A DNA stretch of 64,000 nucleotides from Pseudarthrobacter sulfonivorans. GTDB lineage: Bacteria; Actinomycetota; Actinomycetes; Actinomycetales; Micrococcaceae. Below are positions 58,423 through 64,000 of this stretch, piece after piece. The translations under genes were made by a program, and so were the position numbers. Under the pieces are notes generated by a model, which did no database searches, was not told the DNA's origin, and worked only from the letters and a program-made list of their open reading frames with translations. Numbering within the stretch: the first letter of the stretch is position 1; each line of letters starts with the position of its first letter. The stretch is from positions 1 through 64,000 of the forward strand of contig NZ_JACXBW010000019.1 of assembly GCF_014712225.1 (NCBI RefSeq), in the 5' to 3' direction.

Positions 58423-59319
58423 TCAGCGGAGGACGACTGTCCTGTTGCCCTGCAGGATGACCCGGCCTTCGCAGTGCCAGCGGACCGCGTTGGACAGGGC
58501 CTTGCACTCGGTGTCCCGTCCGGCAGCCACAAGGTCTTCCGGGCCGTAGGTGTGGTCCACGTCCACGGTCTGCTGGGAGATGATCGGTCCCTCATCGAGC
58601 TCGGCGTTGACGTAGTGGGCGGTGGCGCCGACGGTCTTGACGCCGCGCGCGTACGCCTGGTGGTACGGCTTGGCGCCCTTGAAGCTGGGCAGGAACGAGT
58701 GGTGGATGTTGATGGCCCGGCCATCGAGCCGCCGGGTGAGTTCGTCGCTGAGGACCTGCATGTAGCGGGCCAGAATCACCAGCTCCACGTCGTACTCGTC
58801 CACGAGTTCCAGCAGCCGGGCTTCGGCCGCAGGCTTGGTTTCAGGAGTGACCGGCACGTGGAAGAACGGGATGCCGTGCCATTCCACCAGCGCCTGGTGG
58901 TCCGTGTGGTTGGAGACCACGGCAGCGATCTCCACCGGCAGTTCACCGGTCCGGGCCCGGAACAGCAGGTCGTTGAGGCAGTGCCCGAACTTGGACACCA
59001 TGATCAGCACGCGCCGCTTGGCGCCGAGCGGCTCCAGCCGCCAGCGCATCCCGAACCGTTCGGCTACCGGGCCGAAACCGGCCCGCAGCGTGTCCGCGGT
59101 GGAGGCATCGCCGTCGGAGGCAAAATGGACGCGCATAAAGAAGTGCCGCTCGTTGCGCTCGCCGAACTGCTTGCTGTCCAGGATGTCGCAGCCGTGTTCG
59201 AGCAGGAACCCGGAGACGGCATGGACGATGCCGGGCGTCTCCGCGCAGTCGAGGGTCAGGACGTGTTCCACCGTGGTCGGAGCAGCGGAAGGGGAGGATT
59301 CAGTCTGAATGGCAGTCAT
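58423..59319 (-). CDS. purU: Formyltetrahydrofolate deformylase
   Basis: A 298-residue enzyme that hydrolyses 10-formyl-THF to THF and formate. An N-terminal ACT-like regulatory domain (about 15-95: VLTLDCAETPGIVHAVSGFL) precedes the formyltransferase-like domain with SKFGHCLNDLLFRARTGELP, the catalytic region HHSFLPSFKGAKPYHQAYAR and GATAHYVNAELDEGPII (His and Asp). It is the last gene of the sarcosine/serine operon, three bases after sdaA. It recycles one-carbon units produced by sarcosine oxidation. Confidence 0.95.
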   Translation of the reverse strand: MTAIQTESSPSAAPTTVEHVLTLDCAETPGIVHAVSGFLLEHGCDILDSKQFGERNERHFFMRVHFASDGDASTADTLRAGFGPVAERFGMRWRLEPLGAKRRVLIMVSKFGHCLNDLLFRARTGELPVEIAAVVSNHTDHQALVEWHGIPFFHVPVTPETKPAAEARLLELVDEYDVELVILARYMQVLSDELTRRLDGRAINIHHSFLPSFKGAKPYHQAYARGVKTVGATAHYVNAELDEGPIISQQTVDVDHTYGPEDLVAAGRDTECKALSNAVRWHCEGRVILQGNRTVVLR

Positions 59320-59322
59320 GGC

Positions 59323-60696
59323 TCAGCACTCGATCACGTTGACGGCGAGACCCCCGCGGGAGGTCTCCTTGTACTTGGTTTTCATGTCCGCTCCTGTCTC
59401 ACGCATGGTTTTGATGGCTTTGTCGAGGGATACTTTGTGGCTGCCGTCCCCGTGCAGGCACAGGCGGGCGGCGTTGATGGCTTTGACGCTGGCGATGGCG
59501 TTGCGTTCGATGCACGGGATCTGCACCAGTCCGCCGACGGGATCGCAGGTCAGGCCAAGGTTGTGTTCGATTCCGACTTCGGCGGCGTTTTCCACCTGCT
59601 CGGGAGTACCGCCAAGGACCTCGCACAGGCCGGCGGCCGCCATGGAGCAGGCCGAGCCCACCTCGCCCTGGCACCCCACTTCCGCACCGGAGATGGAGGC
59701 ATTGATCTTAAACAGAATTCCGACGGCGGCCGCGGCCAGGAGGAACCGGACCACACCGTCGTCGTTCGCCCCGGGGACGAACTTGACGTAGTAGTGCAGG
59801 ACGGCGGGGACGATTCCTGCCGCGCCGTTGGTGGGGGCGGTGACGATGCGCCCGCCCGCGGCGTTTTCCTCATTGACCGCGAGGGCGAAGAGGTTCACCC
59901 ATTCCATGGCCCGCAGGGGATCGGTGACCCCCGTATCTGCGGTGAGGGTTTGGAATAACGACGGCGCCCGGCGCCTGACATTCAGCCCGCCGGGAAGGAT
60001 CCCTTCCGCGGCGCAGCCGTTGTCCACACATTCGCGCATGACCGCCCAGAGTGCCAGCAGTTTTTCGCGGAGTTCGGCTTCGCTGCGCCATGTGAGTTCG
60101 TTGGCGAGCATGACGTCCGAGATGGACATGCCCTCGCGCTTGCAGATCGCCAGGAGTTCGTCGGCGGTGGTGAACGGGTACGGGAGGACAGTGGCGTCCG
60201 CCACAACCCGGTCGTCGGCGTCGGCGTCGCCGTCCACCACAAAGCCGCCGCCGATGGAGTAAAAGCTCCGTTCGCTCAGGACGGCCCCGGCGTGGTCGAG
60301 AGCGCGGAAGGTCATGCCGTTGGGGTGCGCCGGGAGGGACTTGCGCCGGTGCAGCACCACGTCCTCGTCCCAGTTGAAGTCCACCCGGTGGTCCCCGCCG
60401 AGCATGAGTTCCGCGTCCAGGGCTGCCGCAGCCACCTGGTCGTCCGCCGTGGCGGTGTCCACGGTTTCCGGGTCCAGTCCTTTGAAGCCCAGGACAACGG
60501 CCTTGTCCGAACCGTGGCCCCGGCCCGTGGCACCCAGCGAACCGAACAGCTCAGCCTGGACGCGTCGGGTGGCGCTCAGGTGGCCGTCGCCCTTAAGTCC
60601 GTCGGCGAACAGCTTCGCCGCCCGCATCGGGCCGACCGTGTGTGAGGACGACGGCCCGATGCCAACGGAGAACAGGTCCAGGACGCTGAGTGCCAT
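59323..60696 (-). CDS. sdaA: L-serine ammonia-lyase (iron-sulfur type)
   Basis: A 457-residue single-chain L-serine dehydratase with fused beta and alpha regions. The start SVLDLFSVGIGPSSSHTVGP binds in the beta domain. The alpha domain carries the cluster cysteines in GEVGSACSMAAAGLCEVLGG, GLTCDPVGG and IPCIERNAIA. It converts serine to pyruvate and ammonia using a [4Fe-4S] cluster. Its ATG abuts the soxG stop exactly, and purU follows, so glycine and methylene-THF made from sarcosine can leave as serine and then pyruvate. Confidence 0.95.
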   Translation of the reverse strand: MALSVLDLFSVGIGPSSSHTVGPMRAAKLFADGLKGDGHLSATRRVQAELFGSLGATGRGHGSDKAVVLGFKGLDPETVDTATADDQVAAAALDAELMLGGDHRVDFNWDEDVVLHRRKSLPAHPNGMTFRALDHAGAVLSERSFYSIGGGFVVDGDADADDRVVADATVLPYPFTTADELLAICKREGMSISDVMLANELTWRSEAELREKLLALWAVMRECVDNGCAAEGILPGGLNVRRRAPSLFQTLTADTGVTDPLRAMEWVNLFALAVNEENAAGGRIVTAPTNGAAGIVPAVLHYYVKFVPGANDDGVVRFLLAAAAVGILFKINASISGAEVGCQGEVGSACSMAAAGLCEVLGGTPEQVENAAEVGIEHNLGLTCDPVGGLVQIPCIERNAIASVKAINAARLCLHGDGSHKVSLDKAIKTMRETGADMKTKYKETSRGGLAVNVIEC

Positions 60697-61332
60697 TTAA
60701 GGGACCTCTGGCGAGGCGTACTCGCGCATGGCGTCGAGGAGCCAGCGGCCCAGGAAGTCCGCGAAGGAAGCGCGGGGGAAAAGCCGGAAGCTTTCCTCTC
60801 CGGTCTTCTGCAGGACCACCGGGATGTTGCCCACCTCGGTGTTCAGGGCGGTTCCCGGGGTGAAGCTGCGCGGGTGCAGATCCAGGGAGCAGCCCTTTTC
60901 CAGGACGGCCCGGGCGCGGGGGCCGGACAGTTCGAACGTGGTGCGGTTGGCGGACAGGTCCACCACCTGGCCGGGGGCGTCGCCGAGCGCTTCCGTGAGG
61001 GAACCGATGAGGTTTCCGCCCAGGGAGTCGTGGGCCTGTTCCGGGGCGACGACCAGGAACTCGGAGGGTCCCAGCCAGAGGACGCTGACGCCGTCCTTGC
61101 CGGTCACTTCTCCGCAGCGTGCGGGCAGCCCGCCGGCAGCGGCGGCGATCCGGCCGCCTTCCTCGGAGCGGGGGTCCACGCGGACGCCAGCCATGGTCTG
61201 GAACGGACCTTCGTTCAGGACCACGGTTCCCTGGACGGAACCGGCTTCCAGGGCCGCGGCCAGGTGGGAGGCGGGGCTGCGGCGGATGTCCCGGAGTCCA
61301 TTGACGCCATTGAGTTCTGCGGTGTTAGCCAT
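60697..61332 (-). CDS. soxG: Sarcosine oxidase gamma subunit
   Basis: A 211-residue SoxG subunit of heterotetrameric sarcosine oxidase (LRDIRRSPASHLAAALEAGS, LWLGPSEFLVVAPE, QVVDLSANRTTFELSGPRAR, AVLEKGCSLDLHPRSFTPGT). It is structurally related to the aminomethyltransferase fold and helps bind the alpha subunit. The start at 61332 overlaps the soxA end by eight bases; the longer frame would read through soxA. It is tightly coupled to both neighbours. Confidence 0.92.
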   Translation of the reverse strand: MANTAELNGVNGLRDIRRSPASHLAAALEAGSVQGTVVLNEGPFQTMAGVRVDPRSEEGGRIAAAAGGLPARCGEVTGKDGVSVLWLGPSEFLVVAPEQAHDSLGGNLIGSLTEALGDAPGQVVDLSANRTTFELSGPRARAVLEKGCSLDLHPRSFTPGTALNTEVGNIPVVLQKTGEESFRLFPRASFADFLGRWLLDAMREYASPEVP

Positions 61333-64000
61333 CTTTGCGGGCTCCTTCGGGGTCAAAAAGTACGGTTTCTGCGACAACAACGTCAACCAGCTGGTCGCCG
61401 GCGACGGCCACCAGGGATTCACCGATGCGGTTGCGGCCATTCTTGATCAGTGCCAGCCCGAATGAGCGGCCCAAGGCAGCGCTGTGGTAGCTGGAGGTCA
61501 CAAAGCCCTCCATGGGAACGGGGCCGTAGGCGGGTGTCGCCGGGATGCCCTTTTCCACGAGCTGGGTGCCTTCCGGCAGCCGGATGGAGCCATCCACCGG
61601 CAGCACGCTGACCAGGTGCTTGCGGTCCTCCCGCTGGGCGTCCGCCCGGGCGTAGGAGCGCTTGCCGATGAATTCCTTGGCCTTGGAGACCACCCATTCC
61701 ATCCCCGCGTCTTGCGGAGTGACGGTGCCGTCGGTGTCCTGCCCGACGATCGGGTAGCCCTTCTCGGCGCGGAGCACGTGCATGGTTTCGGTGCCGTAGG
61801 GGGTGATGTTGAATTCGGCTCCGGCAGCGGCCACGGCTTCCCAGGTGTTCAGCCCGTACCAGGACGGCACGTTGATCTCGTAGGCCAGCTCGCCGGAGAA
61901 GGAAATGCGGCAGACGCGTGCCTGCACGCCGGATGCGAGCGTGGTTTCGCGGAAGGTCATGAACGGGAAGGCTTCTGCTTCCAGCCCGCCGCCCGCGGCG
62001 AGTTCCGGTGCCAGTTTGGCGAGTACCGCCCGGGACTTAGGCCCGACGACGGCAATCGTGCTCCACTGTTCGGTCACCGAAGTGCAGTGCACGTCGAGTT
62101 CCGGCCATTCGGTCTGCAGCCATTCCTCGAGCCAGTCCAGCACCTTCGCGGCGCCGCCGGTGGTGGTGGTCATGAAGTACCGGTCGTCGTCCAGGCGCAG
62201 GGTCACGCCGTCGTCGAAGATCATGCCGTCGGCCATGCACATCACGCCGTAGCGGGCGGAACCCGGGGCGAGCTTCTTGAACGCGTTGGTGTAGATCCGG
62301 TTGAGGAACTCACCGGCGTCCTTGCCACGGATTTCGATCTTGCCCAGGGTGGTGGCGTCCATGAAGCCCACGGAGTCGCGGACGGCTGCGCATTCGCGGA
62401 GTACGGCAGCATCCATGTCTTCCCCGGCCTGCGGGTAGTACCATGGCCGCTTCCACTGCCCAACGTCTTCGAACAGGGCGCCCTTGGCGACGTGCCACGG
62501 GTTGATGGACGTGACGCGGGCGGGGTCGAACAGCTCGCCGCGCTGGCGTCCGGCGAGTGCCGCGAACGCCACCGGAGTGAACGGTGCCCGGTAGGTGGTG
62601 GTGCCGATGTCGCCGATGCCGCGGGATGCTTCGCCGGCGGTCCGGAGGGCGGCGGCGATGACGCCGATCGCGTTGACGCCGGAGGTTTTGCCCTGATCGT
62701 TGGCGGTGCTGATGGAGGTGTAGCGCTTGATGTGCTCCACGGACCGCATGCCGGCACCGGTGGAGCGCAGCACGTCAGCTACGGACTGGTCGCGCTGGAA
62801 GTCCACGAAGTGGTGGTGCCAGTCATCCGGCGTGCCGGCCTGGCCCGGAACCAGCCAGAGCTGGCGGGTCGGGGCGGATGCCTTCGGCTCGCCGAGCGGG
62901 GACGGCTGCGTGGTGGGCTGGAAGCCCGCCGCGGTGGCCGCGCTGGCGCCGGCGGAGATGCCTTCGGCCAGTACGTCCGCGAGCTCAAAGCTGCCGCGGC
63001 CGGAGCCGATGGTCTGCTGGTTGGGAACCACGGTGCTCGGCACAAAGGCGGCCAGCTCGTCGTCCCAGCGCAGTTTGCCCTGGCGCTGGGAGTGGAGGTG
63101 CACCAGCGGGCTCCAGCCACCGGAAACTGCCAGCAGATCGCAGGCGATCTCTTCGACGCCGGAGGTGAGTTCGCCGTCGTCGTTAATGCTGCGGACGGTG
63201 ACGGCGTTCAGCCGGCCGTCTGCGTCGGCGCCGGTGTTTGCGACCGCACTGCCGATCAGCACCCGGGTGCCGGCTTCGACGGCGGCAGTTGCCACCGCGG
63301 TGAGCTGCGGACGGGCGTCCACAACGGCGGCAACCTTGACGCCTGCCGCGCGCAGGTCAGCGGCAAGGGCGTAGGCGCTGTCGTTGGTGGTGCTGATGAC
63401 CACGCGCTGCCCGGCGGCTACGGCGTAGCGGTTCAGGTAGCTGCGGACGGCGGAGGCGAGCATGATGCCGGGGCGGTCGTTGTTCTCGAACACCAGCGGG
63501 CGTTCGTGGGCGCCGGGAGCCAGCACCACCTGCTTGGCACGCACGTGCCAGATGCGCTGCCGGGAGACGCCGGGGGCGGCCGGGCTGGACAGGTGGTCGG
63601 TGCGGTTCTGGACGGCGATGACGTAGTTGGCGTCGTAGGCGCCGAAGGCCGAAGTCCTGTTCAGGACGGTGGATTCTGCTCCGGAAACCAGTTCGGCTTC
63701 AACGTCGGCCACCCACTCCAGGGCCGGCTTGCCTTCGATGGTCTCGGCCAGTCCGGGGGCCGTGGAGCCGGCCAGCAGCGAGCCGCCCAGTTCGGGCTGG
63801 TCATCCATCAGGATGACGCGGGCGCCGGTGCGGACAGCCTCGCGGGCTGCGGCAAGGCCGGCGGGGCCGCCGCCGATCACCAGGACGTCGGTGTGGACGT
63901 ACTTCTTGTCGTACTCGGCGCGGTCCTCCTCCGGGTCGAGCTTGCCCAGGCCGTTGAGCAGTTCTGCCTTCAGGCCGTCCACCAGGGTGACGGTGGTGGC
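61325..64000 (-). CDS. soxA: Sarcosine oxidase alpha subunit, partial
   Basis: The C-terminal nearly 890 residues of SoxA; the gene continues past the right edge, where codons ATTVTLVDGL still read in frame. It contains the NAD-binding Rossmann segment VLVIGGGPAGLAAAREAVRT, a disulfide-reductase-like domain to about residue 450, and a C-terminal aminomethyltransferase-like domain (DAAVLRECAAVRDSVGFMDA, GEFLNRIYTNAF) that transfers formaldehyde to THF. The missing N-terminal part should hold the remaining noncatalytic domain of about 90 residues. With SoxB, SoxD and SoxG it oxidises sarcosine to glycine, 5,10-methylene-THF and H2O2. Confidence 0.95.
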   Translation of the reverse strand, partial: ATTVTLVDGLKAELLNGLGKLDPEEDRAEYDKKYVHTDVLVIGGGPAGLAAAREAVRTGARVILMDDQPELGGSLLAGSTAPGLAETIEGKPALEWVADVEAELVSGAESTVLNRTSAFGAYDANYVIAVQNRTDHLSSPAAPGVSRQRIWHVRAKQVVLAPGAHERPLVFENNDRPGIMLASAVRSYLNRYAVAAGQRVVISTTNDSAYALAADLRAAGVKVAAVVDARPQLTAVATAAVEAGTRVLIGSAVANTGADADGRLNAVTVRSINDDGELTSGVEEIACDLLAVSGGWSPLVHLHSQRQGKLRWDDELAAFVPSTVVPNQQTIGSGRGSFELADVLAEGISAGASAATAAGFQPTTQPSPLGEPKASAPTRQLWLVPGQAGTPDDWHHHFVDFQRDQSVADVLRSTGAGMRSVEHIKRYTSISTANDQGKTSGVNAIGVIAAALRTAGEASRGIGDIGTTTYRAPFTPVAFAALAGRQRGELFDPARVTSINPWHVAKGALFEDVGQWKRPWYYPQAGEDMDAAVLRECAAVRDSVGFMDATTLGKIEIRGKDAGEFLNRIYTNAFKKLAPGSARYGVMCMADGMIFDDGVTLRLDDDRYFMTTTTGGAAKVLDWLEEWLQTEWPELDVHCTSVTEQWSTIAVVGPKSRAVLAKLAPELAAGGGLEAEAFPFMTFRETTLASGVQARVCRISFSGELAYEINVPSWYGLNTWEAVAAAGAEFNITPYGTETMHVLRAEKGYPIVGQDTDGTVTPQDAGMEWVVSKAKEFIGKRSYARADAQREDRKHLVSVLPVDGSIRLPEGTQLVEKGIPATPAYGPVPMEGFVTSSYHSAALGRSFGLALIKNGRNRIGESLVAVAGDQLVDVVVAETVLFDPEGARKDG

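Overview
The window looks like chromosome from a high-GC actinobacterium of the Micrococcaceae, most likely Arthrobacter or a close relative (Pseudarthrobacter, Paenarthrobacter). This rests on the gene order soxA-soxG-sdaA-purU, the MptB-like and other GT-C glycosyltransferases, the PucR/NCS1, LacI/nucleoside hydrolase and PaaX/anthraniloyl-CoA modules, and GTG/TTG starts with clear Shine-Dalgarno sites. No rRNA, tRNA, prophage or CRISPR array was seen.

Positions 1 to about 15.6 kb are loosely packed and plastic. They hold a FadR-type regulator with a soluble Cache-domain protein, two copies of a pair of tiny genes, the tail of a broken HpcH/HpaI aldolase, a broken IS21-type transposase, a small membrane protein and a secreted subtilisin-like protease. 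The most structured part is 9.6-15.6 kb. There, a three-gene cupin operon (C-B-A, minus strand) faces a second copy (A'-B'-C', plus strand) across a BetT-type betaine/choline transporter and a TetR-like regulator gene. Gene B' has decayed to a short remnant. Both cupin promoters, and the region in front of betT, carry the same 24-bp palindrome.

15.8-21.3 kb carries a MacB/FtsX-type exporter, a divergent NarL-type two-component system, a MarR regulator and an FMN reductase. 21.5-33.3 kb is a catabolic island for 2-aminobenzoate (anthranilate) through its CoA thioester: anthranilate-CoA ligase, the fused anthraniloyl-CoA monooxygenase/reductase, a TesB thioesterase, two cupins, an arylformamidase-like hydrolase, an MBL-fold hydrolase, an MFS carrier, a RidA-like protein and a PaaX-type repressor. 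A motif TGACGATCG lies in both divergent intergenic regions of this island.

33.5-48 kb is mostly housekeeping or envelope: a diguanylate cyclase, L-2-hydroxyglutarate oxidase, a SulP transporter, an MptB-like mannosyltransferase, a two-component system co-transcribed with a membrane protein carrying DJ-1/PfpI homology, a TetR regulator, two tandem GT-C membrane proteins (the second apparently starting at ATT) and a RelA/SpoT-domain enzyme. 48-53 kb is nucleoside use (LacI regulator, nucleoside hydrolase, MFS carrier, ribokinase). 53-57.2 kb is probably purine or pyrimidine derived nitrogen use (deacetylase/allantoinase-like enzyme, NCS1 permease, PucR regulator). 58.4-64 kb is one-carbon metabolism: sarcosine oxidase alpha and gamma subunits, L-serine dehydratase and formyl-THF deformylase; soxA runs off the right edge.

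The best candidate for something undescribed is at 57.2-58.4 kb. A DUF559-like/AbiEi-like nuclease-fold gene is bracketed by roughly 77-bp imperfect inverted arms built from a repeat with core CTCTCTCACTTAA. A gene-less 107-bp palindrome made from the same core sits at 48.0-48.1 kb. In both places the first repeat supplies the last codons and the stop of the neighbouring regulator gene (both end GRSLT). This looks like a mobile or domesticated repeat element with a possible nuclease partner, plus a miniature form of it.
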